64,000 nucleotides of DNA from Alteromonas_E sp964230255 (GCA_964230255.1 CAXRGW010000040.1:29574-93573), one strand, 5' to 3'. Positions 24,959 to 34,397 are shown, counted from the first letter of the stretch. The notes: generated by a model not told the origin, from the sequence alone. Made by a program: numbers and translations.

Positions 24959-26260
24959 ATGAACAAGCCATTACTGGCAGTATTGATTTCAGCGTCCTCA
25001 ACAGCGCTAGCATCTGGCCCAACAGCCAGTAATGGTGCAGGCTTGACCACGGGACCATCTTCATCACCTTATTCACTAACAGTGAGTAAACACAATCCTG
25101 CGATGAACTCCTTTCTATTAAGTGAAGGAGAATCCATGCGGATGGGGTATTTTCCGTCATTTGGATTCGCTGTAGAGGCTGGACCGGTTGACAATTTCGC
25201 CGATGATTTAGAAGAGCTTGCCGATATTATTGACGACCCAAGTTCAACTGATGAAGATGCAAGTGCAATTTTAGACCGTTTTAATGACGTACTATTACGC
25301 GCTGGAGAAGACGGCTATGTGCGATTTGGCGGCCAAGCGCAATTGCCGATCACACCGTGGTATTTTTATTCTGATACGTTCAAAGGAACTGTCGGTATCG
25401 ACTTGTCTTTTGCCACTGTTGGCGGTTTGAGTATTCTTGATTCAGAATTGTCCTTCGACAATCAAAATGAATCCTTTAGCACAGCAACCTCTCTGTATAT
25501 AAAATCAGGTGTTGAAGCGACGGTGGCAGTAAGCTACGGACGCGAAATTTATCGCCATAAGTGGGGTAACTTATACACGGGCATTAAAGTTAAGTACATT
25601 ACCATCGACCTCAGTAAACAAGTACTCCCCATCGTTCAGCTCGCTAACGCTGAGCTCGGAGATTTGATCCGCGATGAATACGATCAAAATCAAAATCGCT
25701 CCAGTGACTTTGGTTTAGATGTGGGTTTTGTCTGGGATACATCAAGATATCGTCTCGGTTTGACGTTTGAAGACCTTAATGCCCCGGAATTTGAGTTTGG
25801 TGAAGTCGGTGTAAATTGTGAAGCTATCCCAGAAAACACCCCTTCACGATCAAATTGTGAGGCTGCGCGTTTCTTTAGTGAAGTTCGCGGCGAAATAGCT
25901 CAACGGGAAGTACATACCAAAGATGTCAAGGCACGACTTGACGGTTTGGTCACTCCTGGGGGCGGAGTCTATTTTAGCGCAGCAATTGATTTGGCCGAAT
26001 ACAATGATTACGTCGGTGCTCAACATCAGTGGCTGCATGCTGGTATCGATTATCAAACTGACTGGCCGTTCTTATCCTCTTTGCGCGCCGGTTACCACGC
26101 TAATTTAGTCGGCTCGGAAATTTCCAGTGCGACACTTGGCTTTACCTTTTTTGACAGTGTAAACCTTGACTTTGAATACGGTCTCGAAGATGTGGTTGTA
26201 GACGGCAGTACTGCGCCACGACGCTTTGGATTTGCACTGAGTATTGAAGAACAATTTTAA
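24959..26260 (+). CDS. TraF-like outer-membrane barrel protein
   Basis: This 433-residue protein has an 18-20 residue signal peptide (LAVLISASSTALASG). Alternating strands follow, with YSLTVSKHNPAMNSFLLSEGE, and it ends in an aromatic C-terminus (LSIEEQF), as outer-membrane beta-barrels do. The pattern fits the TraF_2 family, named after the F-plasmid protein but mostly found as chromosomal outer-membrane proteins. No other conjugation gene is present. It is followed after 48 bases by the lipoprotein gene, likely in one transcript. The 217-bp upstream gap is likely the promoter. Confidence 0.78.
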   Translation: MNKPLLAVLISASSTALASGPTASNGAGLTTGPSSSPYSLTVSKHNPAMNSFLLSEGESMRMGYFPSFGFAVEAGPVDNFADDLEELADIIDDPSSTDEDASAILDRFNDVLLRAGEDGYVRFGGQAQLPITPWYFYSDTFKGTVGIDLSFATVGGLSILDSELSFDNQNESFSTATSLYIKSGVEATVAVSYGREIYRHKWGNLYTGIKVKYITIDLSKQVLPIVQLANAELGDLIRDEYDQNQNRSSDFGLDVGFVWDTSRYRLGLTFEDLNAPEFEFGEVGVNCEAIPENTPSRSNCEAARFFSEVRGEIAQREVHTKDVKARLDGLVTPGGGVYFSAAIDLAEYNDYVGAQHQWLHAGIDYQTDWPFLSSLRAGYHANLVGSEISSATLGFTFFDSVNLDFEYGLEDVVVDGSTAPRRFGFALSIEEQF

Positions 26261-26308
26261 TTTGCGTTGAAGTATATGAACGCGAATGTTTAAACATGGA
26301 AAATTAAC

Positions 26309-28018
26309 ATGAAAAAAAGTTATTTTGCCCCATCTAAGGTATCTGCAGCTTGTCTCGCATCCTTGCTAATACTAAATGGCTGTGGTTCGGACGTTCAAGA
26401 TCAGGGCGTAATCAGTCAAAGCAATCAAGTCTTTTCGGGCCGCGCAATCGACGGCTACATTGCCCGGGCCACGGTGTTTATTGATAGCAATAACAATGGT
26501 ACACGTGATGCTTGGGAAGCTTGGGCTTTTACCGATAATCAAGGCTATTTCTCTTTCAACCCGATGACTGGAGCAGATTATTGCGCCAGCTCTGCTTCGG
26601 CCCAAGAAACTCAATATTGCCTGACGACGACTACTGCGTATAGTGAAGCAGTGCTGCGTATAGATAGTGGCTACGATACACTGACCGGAGAACCTTTCGC
26701 CGGCCAATTGAGCAGACGTATTTCTGCACCAGGTGAAAGCAATGTTGACAATACAATTATCTCGCCAATCACTAGTATTCTTACCAACGTTGAATCATCA
26801 CAGCAAGCGACTGTTCTGCAAGCGCTAGACATAAACGCCACAGATATTGAAGTCGACTACTTAGCTACTGATTCAGGTACAGGTATCGATTCAAAGCTGT
26901 TAAATACGGCAGTTAAACTTCATAAAGCGGTGACGGTTCTGTCGGATAGACTGACCGACATCTATACCGAAGTTGGTAGTGAATTTGATACGCCTAATGA
27001 TGCGACTGCCGCGATTTATCGCGGCTTGGCCGGTGAGATCGTTCAATCGGGGGCGCGCCTTGGTGAAGTGTTAGCCTCAAATGATGCGTTATCTCGCGTT
27101 ATTCAAAGCGCTGAAGACGAAGTTATTGCCCTTTATGAGCGTAAAGATTATTCAATGCCGCCGGAGTCTGAGCCACAAAAACAGACGGCTTTTAATCGTG
27201 TTATCAATGTCACCGATGACTTGGCGTTATTAACTGACCAGCTAATTCCGCCAACTGTTGATACCAACTTGAACAACGTTACTGGCAGCGCTCGCTTAAT
27301 TGAAGTACTGACCGTCAAAACGCTACAAGAGAGCAGCAGTAATGATGTAACCATTGAATCAATGGTTAATTTCTTTGCAACTGCTGACGACAGCTTGGTC
27401 GAGGTGCTTGTGGATGCTGTTTCAAGTGAATTAGCCGATGTTTCCGCGTTAGTTCAAAATGATTTTAGCGGTAGTGACTTTGATAGCGAGGAAGAGGTCA
27501 CTCAAGCGGCACAGCTACCAGACGATGCTGAGCCATTTAGCCAGCTAAGTGGCATGACCTTACGCGTATCAGACTTAGACTTAGGTATTGCACCAACTAG
27601 TGTCGATGATTCAGAAGTTGAATTTTACTTTATGGGCGATACTGATGCCATAGATGGCAACTTTAGTGCCTGTGTTAAGTTTATTGACGATGCGAATACC
27701 ACGACCGGTGAGCTGGGCGACGGCAATACTCGTGGTGAGCTTGTAGTTGGGTTTTGGTCACTATTAGGCAGTGCGTCCGACAATGCCGAAAGCTTCAATC
27801 TGTTGCTAACTATCACCTTGTTGGAAACGACCTATCAGGCGATTCTGAAACCCGCAGGAAGCGCCACCATTGAGAACGTCGAGTATACCGTTGCTCGATT
27901 CGATCTCGATGGTGAATTCCGTGAATTCCACAGTACCGACTGGCTACAAACGACTGATGTCATCCCAACCAACAATGCAGAGTGTGAGGCTCGCTTGCCA
28001 TCACGTGTAGGTTTATAA
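26309..28018 (+). CDS. Large lipoprotein with Ca-binding-like module
   Basis: This is a 569-residue secreted lipoprotein. The lipobox is LILNGC (Cys about 25). Residues about 45-100 carry AIDGYIARATVFIDSNNNGTRDAWEAWAFTDNQGYF, a carboxypeptidase-regulatory/SdrD-type fold with an Asp-Asn-rich loop that resembles a calcium-binding EF-like turn. The remainder is acidic and mostly helical, and has no family I recognise. It is paired with the TraF-like barrel upstream; a shared envelope role is inferred. A 9-bp-stem terminator follows. Confidence 0.75.
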   Translation: MKKSYFAPSKVSAACLASLLILNGCGSDVQDQGVISQSNQVFSGRAIDGYIARATVFIDSNNNGTRDAWEAWAFTDNQGYFSFNPMTGADYCASSASAQETQYCLTTTTAYSEAVLRIDSGYDTLTGEPFAGQLSRRISAPGESNVDNTIISPITSILTNVESSQQATVLQALDINATDIEVDYLATDSGTGIDSKLLNTAVKLHKAVTVLSDRLTDIYTEVGSEFDTPNDATAAIYRGLAGEIVQSGARLGEVLASNDALSRVIQSAEDEVIALYERKDYSMPPESEPQKQTAFNRVINVTDDLALLTDQLIPPTVDTNLNNVTGSARLIEVLTVKTLQESSSNDVTIESMVNFFATADDSLVEVLVDAVSSELADVSALVQNDFSGSDFDSEEEVTQAAQLPDDAEPFSQLSGMTLRVSDLDLGIAPTSVDDSEVEFYFMGDTDAIDGNFSACVKFIDDANTTTGELGDGNTRGELVVGFWSLLGSASDNAESFNLLLTITLLETTYQAILKPAGSATIENVEYTVARFDLDGEFREFHSTDWLQTTDVIPTNNAECEARLPSRVGL

Positions 28019-28029
28019 AGAATACAGCG

Positions 28030-28055
28030 CTCGCAGCCTAAAGCGTGGCTGCGAG
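28030..28055 (+). terminator. Hairpin terminator after the lipoprotein gene
   Basis: CTCGCAGCC (28030-28038) and GGCTGCGAG (28047-28055) form a 9-bp stem with an 8-base loop, followed by the short T-rich TCTTGTTCC. It overlaps the last codons of the convergent reductase gene. Confidence 0.65.
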
Positions 28056-30086
28056 TCTTGTTCCTTGGTCAATTGCACGTTTCGCATCTAACTCAGCAGC
28101 TTCATCTGCGCCACCGATTAAATGGTGTGGTTTGGCTAAGCCTTCAACGAGTTCACGCAATGGCTCCTGTCCCGCACAAATGATCACGTTGTCTACATCA
28201 AGTACTTGCGGCTCATCATTCACTAACACATGTAGCCCTGCGTCATCGATCTTTTGATAACTCACGCCAGCTAACATATGAACGCCCTTCATCATAAGCC
28301 CAGCGCGATGTGCCCATCCTGTGGTTTTGCCTAAGCCAGCACCAACTTTGCTTGATTTGCGTTGCAGGAGATAAATTTCACGCGATGAAGCCTCTGGTTG
28401 AGGCTGCATGCCTTCAACACCACCACGTGACTGCAGGGTCATATCAATACCCCACTCTTCCATAAAGGTAGGAATATCTGTACTTGGCGTTTTCGAACCG
28501 TGTGAGAGATACTCAGAAGTATCGAAGCCAATGCCACCAGCGCCAATGATGGCTACTTTCTTGCCGACCGGCTTCTTGTGCTTAATGACGTCTAAATACG
28601 ACAGTACTTTACTGTGTTCAACTCCGTCAATTGCTGGTATGCGCGGCGTTATGCCGGAAGCAAGGATCACTTCATCATAGTCACCAGCATTCAAATCCTC
28701 CGCCGAAACTCGCGTGTTTAAGCGCACATCAACGTTGTGGATCTCAAGCTGCTTTCCGAAATATCGAATGGTTTCGTAAAACTCTTCCTTACCTGGAATT
28801 TGTTTAGCAATATTAAATTGCCCACCGATTTCTGAATCGGCATCAAACAAGGTAACTTTGTGACCGCGCGAAGCAGCCGTTGTTGCTGCTGCCAGTCCGG
28901 CAGGTCCAGCACCAATGACTGCAATATGCTTGGTTTCAGTGGCTGGCTGAATCAATAATTCAGTTTCATGACAGGCACGTGGATTAACTAGACAACTAGT
29001 CATTTTGCCGTCGAAAACGTGATCGAGACAGGCCTGGTTACAACCAATACACGTATTGATTTCCTCCGCTTTACCTTGGTCGGCTTTGGCGACAAAGTCA
29101 GCATCAGCAAGGAATGGTCTCGCCATCGACACCATATCAGCATCACCTCTTGCCAACACTTCTTCAGCAACATCAGGCATATTAATACGGTTTGAAGTAA
29201 TCACAGGCACCGATAATGCTTCTCTAAACTTAGCCGTAACCCATGTAAACGCCGCTCTAGGTACTTTAGTCGCAATAGTCGGAATACGCGCTTCGTGCCA
29301 ACCAATGCCTGTATTGATGATAGTTGCACCGGCTTTTTCAATTGCTTTACCCAACATAACAACTTCTTCATAGCTCGAGCCACCTTCAACCAAGTCGAGC
29401 ATTGACAAGCGATAAATGATGATAAATTTCTCACCTACTGCTTCGCGAACGCGACGTACAACATCAATCGGTAACTTGATACGATTTTCATAACTACCGC
29501 CCCATTCGTCATCGCGATGATTGGTTCGAGCTGCGATAAACTGGTTGAGGAAATAACCTTCAGAACCCATGATTTCAACGCCATCATAGCCGGCACGTTG
29601 AGCCTGTTTCGCAGTGTAAACAAAATCCTCTATCTGTTTTTCAATCCCTTCAGCATCTAGAGCCCTAGGCTTAAATGGGTTAATCGGTGCTTGGACCGCA
29701 CTTGGCGCAACCAACTCTTTGTTATAGGCGTAGCGTCCAGTGTGAAGTATCTGCATACAAATCTTGCCACCCGCTTCATGCACCGCATCAGTAACCTCAC
29801 GGTGATTAGTTACCGCCTGATCTGAGTCGAGTCTACAAGTCACGGCATGAGTTGCACCTTCATCATTCGGGCCGATACCACCGGTCACAATAAGGCCTAC
29901 ACCGCCGCGGGCGCGTTCGGCAAAAAATGCGGCCATGCGTTTATGTCCATTAGGTAACTCTTCTAAACCGGTGTGCATTGAACCCATCAAAACTCGGTTT
30001 TTAAGCGTTGTAAAACCAAGATCGAGTGGTCTAAATAGGTGCGGATAGTGCGCATGCGGCGCTGAATTGTTAAATGTTTGTTGCAT
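28038..30086 (-). CDS. NADPH-dependent 2,4-dienoyl-CoA reductase (FadH-like)
   Basis: The 682-residue protein follows E. coli FadH. It has an FMN-binding TIM barrel of the Old Yellow Enzyme family (about 10-330, LRPLDLGFTTLKNRVLMGSMHTGLEE-type start). A cysteine cluster for a 4Fe-4S centre (C-x2-C-x3-C then C about 11 later; CIGCNQAC) and an FAD/NADPH domain with GAGPAGLAAATTAASRGH follow. The enzyme reduces the conjugated double bonds left by polyunsaturated fatty acids in beta-oxidation. The frame reaches 30170, but homology starts at the ATG at 30086. It lies 34 bases after the isomerase gene, in one operon. Confidence 0.9.
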   Translation of the reverse strand: MQQTFNNSAPHAHYPHLFRPLDLGFTTLKNRVLMGSMHTGLEELPNGHKRMAAFFAERARGGVGLIVTGGIGPNDEGATHAVTCRLDSDQAVTNHREVTDAVHEAGGKICMQILHTGRYAYNKELVAPSAVQAPINPFKPRALDAEGIEKQIEDFVYTAKQAQRAGYDGVEIMGSEGYFLNQFIAARTNHRDDEWGGSYENRIKLPIDVVRRVREAVGEKFIIIYRLSMLDLVEGGSSYEEVVMLGKAIEKAGATIINTGIGWHEARIPTIATKVPRAAFTWVTAKFREALSVPVITSNRINMPDVAEEVLARGDADMVSMARPFLADADFVAKADQGKAEEINTCIGCNQACLDHVFDGKMTSCLVNPRACHETELLIQPATETKHIAVIGAGPAGLAAATTAASRGHKVTLFDADSEIGGQFNIAKQIPGKEEFYETIRYFGKQLEIHNVDVRLNTRVSAEDLNAGDYDEVILASGITPRIPAIDGVEHSKVLSYLDVIKHKKPVGKKVAIIGAGGIGFDTSEYLSHGSKTPSTDIPTFMEEWGIDMTLQSRGGVEGMQPQPEASSREIYLLQRKSSKVGAGLGKTTGWAHRAGLMMKGVHMLAGVSYQKIDDAGLHVLVNDEPQVLDVDNVIICAGQEPLRELVEGLAKPHHLIGGADEAAELDAKRAIDQGTRLAATL

Positions 30087-30120
30087 GGTATTTAAGGTCC
30101 TGAAAATGTTAGTAAGGTAA

Positions 30121-30996
30121 TTATTTTTGGTTGTCTTGCATCCGCGAAAATAGCGGGTGTAAATCGTCATACTCGGGTATTTGCTTGAGCTGTTGTGCTT
30201 GCATGGCCGCTTGAATATCTGGCATCTGGAACATCCCTGATTGCCATGTAGCCATGTGATTTAAGCTGTCAATTACATCGTGATCACGTGTGTAAGTGAT
30301 CATGTGCTTACAGCCGTGGACGGCTAAAGGTGAATGCTGTGCGATACTCGCAGCAATTTTCATAACTTCTTCAAGCATGGTCGCTTGGTCAGTAAAAATT
30401 TGGTTAACGAAACCGCTGCGCAGCGCTTCTTCCGCGGTGAGATTGCGACCTGTGTAGGCAAGTTCGCGCACAAGCCCTTGCGGGATTAAATGTGGTAAGC
30501 GCTGCAGTGTACCGACATCGGCAGTCATACCAATTGCCGTTTCTTTAATGCAGAAAAACGCGTCAACTGAACAATAGCGGCTACAGCACGCACTGAGCAT
30601 GTCAACCGCACCACCAATGGCACCACCTTGTACCGCGGCAAGTACTGGGATACGAGTTTCTTCTAACGCGTTAAATGCATCTTGAAGTTCCAATACCATA
30701 CGTCGCATGCGCTCTGCGCGGCGTGCCTGCTCTCCGCTGAAATCTTTCGCCATGTTTTGGAACACGCTGAGATCCATACCGGCACTGAAGTGCTTGCCCT
30801 GTGAAGAAATCACGATCACACGTGCCGCCGCGTACTCATCTATGCGCCTTACAGTCTCTGGCAACTCACGCCAAAATACAGGGATCATGCTATTTAATTG
30901 CTCTGGACGGCATAATTGAAGGTGTGCGATGTGGTTTTCGATGCTTACGCTTAGTGTTTCTAAACCACCAAAATCAAGGGTGTTGCTTTCGTTCAT
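30121..30996 (-). CDS. ECH1-like delta-3,5-delta-2,4-dienoyl-CoA isomerase
   Basis: This is a 291-residue crotonase. It has the oxyanion-hole motifs GKHFSAGMDL and GGAIGGAVDMLSACC, and the diagnostic KET-x-x-GMTADVGTLQRLPHLI. The Asp in GAVDM, the Glu in KET and the Asp in TADVG occupy the positions of the three acidic catalytic residues of mammalian ECH1. It would turn 3,5-dienoyl-CoA into 2,4-dienoyl-CoA, the substrate of the reductase beside it. The identification comes from the motifs and the neighbour together. It is first in its operon and divergent from the TetR gene. Confidence 0.85.
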   Translation of the reverse strand: MNESNTLDFGGLETLSVSIENHIAHLQLCRPEQLNSMIPVFWRELPETVRRIDEYAAARVIVISSQGKHFSAGMDLSVFQNMAKDFSGEQARRAERMRRMVLELQDAFNALEETRIPVLAAVQGGAIGGAVDMLSACCSRYCSVDAFFCIKETAIGMTADVGTLQRLPHLIPQGLVRELAYTGRNLTAEEALRSGFVNQIFTDQATMLEEVMKIAASIAQHSPLAVHGCKHMITYTRDHDVIDSLNHMATWQSGMFQMPDIQAAMQAQQLKQIPEYDDLHPLFSRMQDNQK

Positions 30997-31016
30997 GATT
31001 TGAATTCCAAAAACTA

Positions 31017-31071
31017 GACAGTGTCAAGATAGTGCTTTATATTGACACTGTCAAGATTGAGATCATAATCT
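31017..31071. promoter_or_regulatory. Symmetric operator with back-to-back promoters
   Basis: GACAGTGTCAA (31017-31027) and TTGACACTGTC (31042-31052) are 11-bp inverted repeats, and each arm also contains a palindrome of the form GACA-S-TGTC. The second block, TTGACACTGTCAA, gives a perfect -35 box TTGACA in both directions. Leftward the -10 is TATCTT (31031-31026) after 17 bases, for the isomerase operon. Rightward a -10-like CATAAT/TAATCT lies at 31064-31071, for the TetR gene. The neighbouring TetR protein is the probable reader. Confidence 0.75.
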
Positions 31072-31077
31072 ATCAGC

Positions 31078-31713
31078 ATGAATGCCATATCACCGAAAAA
31101 CAGCTATCACCACGGCAACCTACGCGCTAGCCTTGTCCAACAAGCCGCCCTTATGTTGCAACAAGTAGGAATCGAAGGTTTATCTCTGCGGAAGCTAGCT
31201 GAAGCCGTTGGCGTGTCGCGAACAGCGCTTTACCACCATTTCAAAGATAAAAACGCGTTACTATGCGCAATTACTGAGCAAGGGTTTGTGCGGTGGCGTG
31301 CAGAGGCAGAAGCCATTTTCGCCCAAGATAATTTAAGTAATACCGAGAAACTTCGACAGTTTGTGCGCGACTACATTTATTATGCGGCCGACAATCCACA
31401 ACTGTATGATTTGATGTTCGGCCGGACGATTTGGAAGAATGCGCAACCTACCAATGAATTAAAAGCCGTTGCCTATCCGAGCTTTCAACATCAAGTCGAG
31501 ATGACCCGCAAATGGCAGGAGCTGGGAGTCTTGCCAGCTACAGAAGATACCTTGCGACTATCGCAGGTGACTTGGGGCACTATGCACGGTATCGCGCGGT
31601 TGCTAATCGATGGTATTTATGCGGATCGCTCGCACATTGATGAAATGTGCGAGTGCGCCACGCATTTATTTACCCAGCACAGTAACGTTATAGAGTCGCA
31701 CTCTGCTGAATAA
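31078..31713 (+). CDS. TetR family transcriptional regulator
   Basis: This 211-residue protein has an N-terminal helix-turn-helix with LRKLAEAVGVSRTALYHHFKDKNALL (about 39-65) and a helical ligand-binding C-terminal domain of the WHG type (TWGTMHGIARLLIDG). It is divergent from the dienoyl-CoA isomerase/reductase operon, separated by an 81-bp gap with the symmetric operator. Acyl-CoA-like ligands would suit this context but cannot be read from the sequence. Its last 26 bases overlap the end of the convergent GMC gene. Confidence 0.9.
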   Translation: MNAISPKNSYHHGNLRASLVQQAALMLQQVGIEGLSLRKLAEAVGVSRTALYHHFKDKNALLCAITEQGFVRWRAEAEAIFAQDNLSNTEKLRQFVRDYIYYAADNPQLYDLMFGRTIWKNAQPTNELKAVAYPSFQHQVEMTRKWQELGVLPATEDTLRLSQVTWGTMHGIARLLIDGIYADRSHIDEMCECATHLFTQHSNVIESHSAE

Positions 31714-33304
31714 ACTCCACCGCTCGCTCAGCGATCATGATAGTTGGCGCATTTGTATTACCCCCTATTAGAGAAGGCATAACAGAAGCATCTACAACAC
31801 GTAGCTTTTGTACGCCATAAACGCGTAGCTGCTCGTCAACAACCGCCATAGCATCGTCTTTCGCACCCATTTTACAAGTGCCTATTGGATGATAGATTGT
31901 CTCAGACTTCTCCCGAATAAAGGCGAGTAACTCTTCATCAGATTGTGCCTTTTCGCCAGGTGATTGTTCAGTACTGTGAAACTCTTCAAACCCTTCCGAA
32001 TCTAAAATCTCACGCGCTTTGCGCACACCTTCTATCATGACTTTCTGATCGTCTGGATGAGATAAGTAATTCGGCGCAATTAGTGCGTGATCAGCAGGGT
32101 GATTACTTTGCAAACGTATCTCGCCGCGGCTTTTGGGATATAAACAACATACGTGCACACCAAAGCCGTAACCGAGAACCGACTGACGTCCATGGTCTTC
32201 CAATATTGCAGGTAGGAAATGAAACTGGATATCAGGGCCTCTTTCAGCCAACGACGAGCGCATAAATCCACCCGCTTCAGCTATATTCGATGAAAACAAC
32301 CCCTTGCGTTTAAACAAGTATTGAAATGTACCCTTGATATATTTGGGCAGCGCAGTTGGTGCAACCGCATAACCCTCACGGACTTTAGTTTTGTGTTGAA
32401 CGATAGCGTCGAGATGGTCTTGCAAATTTTGCCCGACACCTGGCAAGTCGACTTGAACGTGGATCCCCTTTTCGCGCAGGTGCTCAGCGGGACCAATACC
32501 TGACAACATTAACAACTGTGGTGAGTTTATCGCACCACCACTAAGAATCACTTCTTGATTAGCTTTTAAACGTTGAACCCGTCCACCAATGCGCGCCTGA
32601 ACACCAACCGCAGCATTGTCTTTAAGAAGCACACGCTCAACCATTACACCGGTCATAACGGTCAAATTATTGCGCTGCAGTGCCGGTTTTAAATAGCCTT
32701 TAGCCGTTGAGCAGCGCTGACCACCAATTTGCGAAACCTGATAAAACCCCAAACCTTCTCGCTCTTCGCGATTAAAATCTTCGAGGATGTTGAACCCAAC
32801 ACTTTCTGCAGCTTCGACAAACCGATGTGACAGCTTATCTTTATGACGCAAATCATCCACGTTTAACGGTCCGCCCGTGCCATGAAACTCGTCGGCACCG
32901 CGCATATTGTTTTCAGAGCGCTTGAAGTACGGCAAGACATCGTTCCAACTCCAACCAACCGCACCACTTGCGGCCCAATCGTCGTAATCTTGAACATCCC
33001 CGCGGATATAGCACATGGCGTTAATTGAACTTGAGCCACCAAGGGTTTTTCCGCGTGGCCAGAACATTTCGCGATCATTCAAAAACGTTTGTGGCGCAGT
33101 GTGATAGCCCCAACCAATGCCCTCAACTCGAGATAATAAGGACAAACCAAAAGGTATATGAATTAACGGGTTGCGATCACGACTACCCGCTTCTAATAAA
33201 CAGACCTTACACGCTGGGTTTTCGCTCAAACGCGCAGCCAGAGCTGCACCAGCAGACCCAGCCCCAACGATAATATAATCAAAATACTCTGATGTTGTTT
33301 GCAT
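31688..33304 (-). CDS. GMC-family oxidoreductase (choline/alcohol dehydrogenase type)
   Basis: This 538-residue flavoprotein has the FAD-binding YIIVGAGSAGAALAARLSE and the GMC signature PRGKTLGGSSSINAMCYIRG. The second signature GGAINSPQLLMLSGIGP follows, with the C-terminal catalytic His in YHPIGTCKMG and NTNAPTIMIAERA. Such enzymes oxidise alcohols, including choline and long-chain alcohols (AlkJ, BetA). The nearby fatty-acid genes favour a long-chain alcohol over choline, and no betaine aldehyde dehydrogenase gene is nearby; this is inference. It starts at ATG 33304. Confidence 0.88.
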   Translation of the reverse strand: MQTTSEYFDYIIVGAGSAGAALAARLSENPACKVCLLEAGSRDRNPLIHIPFGLSLLSRVEGIGWGYHTAPQTFLNDREMFWPRGKTLGGSSSINAMCYIRGDVQDYDDWAASGAVGWSWNDVLPYFKRSENNMRGADEFHGTGGPLNVDDLRHKDKLSHRFVEAAESVGFNILEDFNREEREGLGFYQVSQIGGQRCSTAKGYLKPALQRNNLTVMTGVMVERVLLKDNAAVGVQARIGGRVQRLKANQEVILSGGAINSPQLLMLSGIGPAEHLREKGIHVQVDLPGVGQNLQDHLDAIVQHKTKVREGYAVAPTALPKYIKGTFQYLFKRKGLFSSNIAEAGGFMRSSLAERGPDIQFHFLPAILEDHGRQSVLGYGFGVHVCCLYPKSRGEIRLQSNHPADHALIAPNYLSHPDDQKVMIEGVRKAREILDSEGFEEFHSTEQSPGEKAQSDEELLAFIREKSETIYHPIGTCKMGAKDDAMAVVDEQLRVYGVQKLRVVDASVMPSLIGGNTNAPTIMIAERAVEFIQQSATL

Positions 33305-33497
33305 AAACTTTGTTTACCTACTGCAAAAAATCATAATTTCAGTCATCGTACCAGTGTATCAAAATTCCTGAGGTTGGGGTTAGCAGAATGTTAAAATTTC
33401 GAAAATTTCTCGCAATAATGTGGTTTTCCTCTTGACAGTCGCGCCTAGCACTTCATTATTTGCTTCAATCAAACTAACTAGTGTGAATTAAGCCGCT

Positions 33498-34226
33498 GTG
33501 ACTATCGCTTGGCGTCCTCTTTCTGTTGCCGACCGAATAAAAGTAGCTATTGCAATGCTGATGGTGAAAATGGGCAAACTCAAATACGACCAATTCAACG
33601 AGCAAGAGCTCAATGATTTGATCGTGCCGCATTTCCCGCAAACGCTTGAAATACCAGTCCCCATTGGCAAGGGGCAACTGACCTTGCTAGAGGGCGAAAT
33701 CAGCATGCCAGAGAGCACTAATCGCATTCACCTACAACTGCTGTGTCGCATGGAAATCAGAGTGCTCGCGAACCCCATATATCGCGCGCATTTGGCGGTT
33801 GTGGTTTCTGCCGATCCTCAATATTTGGTCCCGCATGTAACGCTGACAATTGAAAATATTCGCGTTGATGAAGTTGCGTTGATAAACGATGAATACGCAT
33901 TGCTATCTGATACCAGTAAAATCATCGACTCATTATCGCCCGTACAATTATCCGGTCTGTTAGCTACACCAATGAAATCAGCGCTAAACATTCTTACTGC
34001 AGGCACCTCAAATCAGGCGATCAACTACTTACAAATGTATGTTGGTGGCAGCAAGCAAAAAATCTTGGACTACCACCGCCCCCAGATTGAAAATCACGTC
34101 ATTCAAGCCATTGCCAACAACGATTTGACCTTTACTCTCGATCCAGCAGAATGGCGTCAAAACTTATTTTCTCGGCTAGGCAAGCAGGTCATTGTTGAGC
34201 AACGCGAGCTGCGTTTTTACTTCTAA
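33498..34226 (+). CDS. Uncharacterised protein, possibly DUF1439-like
   Basis: This is a 242-residue soluble protein starting with GTG. The region YDQFNEQELNDLIVPHFPQTLEIPVPIGKGQLTLLEGEISMPE, then alternating beta strands and a conserved-looking EVALINDEYALLS, recall the DUF1439/YceB lipid-binding-like fold, but no lipobox or clear signal peptide is present. A GTG upstream or an ATG inside could change the start. It stands alone between the GMC gene and an unknown secreted protein. Function unknown. Confidence 0.5.
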   Translation: MTIAWRPLSVADRIKVAIAMLMVKMGKLKYDQFNEQELNDLIVPHFPQTLEIPVPIGKGQLTLLEGEISMPESTNRIHLQLLCRMEIRVLANPIYRAHLAVVVSADPQYLVPHVTLTIENIRVDEVALINDEYALLSDTSKIIDSLSPVQLSGLLATPMKSALNILTAGTSNQAINYLQMYVGGSKQKILDYHRPQIENHVIQAIANNDLTFTLDPAEWRQNLFSRLGKQVIVEQRELRFYF

Positions 34227-34366
34227 CAGATATCTTGTGTTGGTGTATGTGTAATCCTACTGCTTGTTTACCTGCACAATTTCAGCGAAACCATGGATGG
34301 ATTAGGAGTAATCGGTATTATAACAAGTACTGTCTGCGTGGCCATTGGTATGACGCTGTCACTGCC

Positions 34367-34397
34367 AACCCAAATGTAATTAACGTTTACTTGGGTT
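34367..34397. repeat. Short inverted repeat in the 34.2-34.6 kb gap
   Basis: AACCCAA and TTGGGTT pair as a 7-bp stem with a 17-base loop. The 338-bp gap between the two unknown genes also holds a 28-codon open frame (34293-34379) with no ribosome site. I see nothing else there. The stem is weak as a terminator. Confidence 0.4.

Noticed and set aside
24959..26260. Possible conjugation element because of the TraF name
   Set aside because: No relaxase, coupling protein or other tra gene is nearby; the family is broad and mostly chromosomal.
34293..34379. 28-codon frame (MDGLGVIGI...) that could be a tiny membrane protein
   Set aside because: It has a hydrophobic middle but no ribosome-binding sequence and no known family, so I did not list it as a gene.
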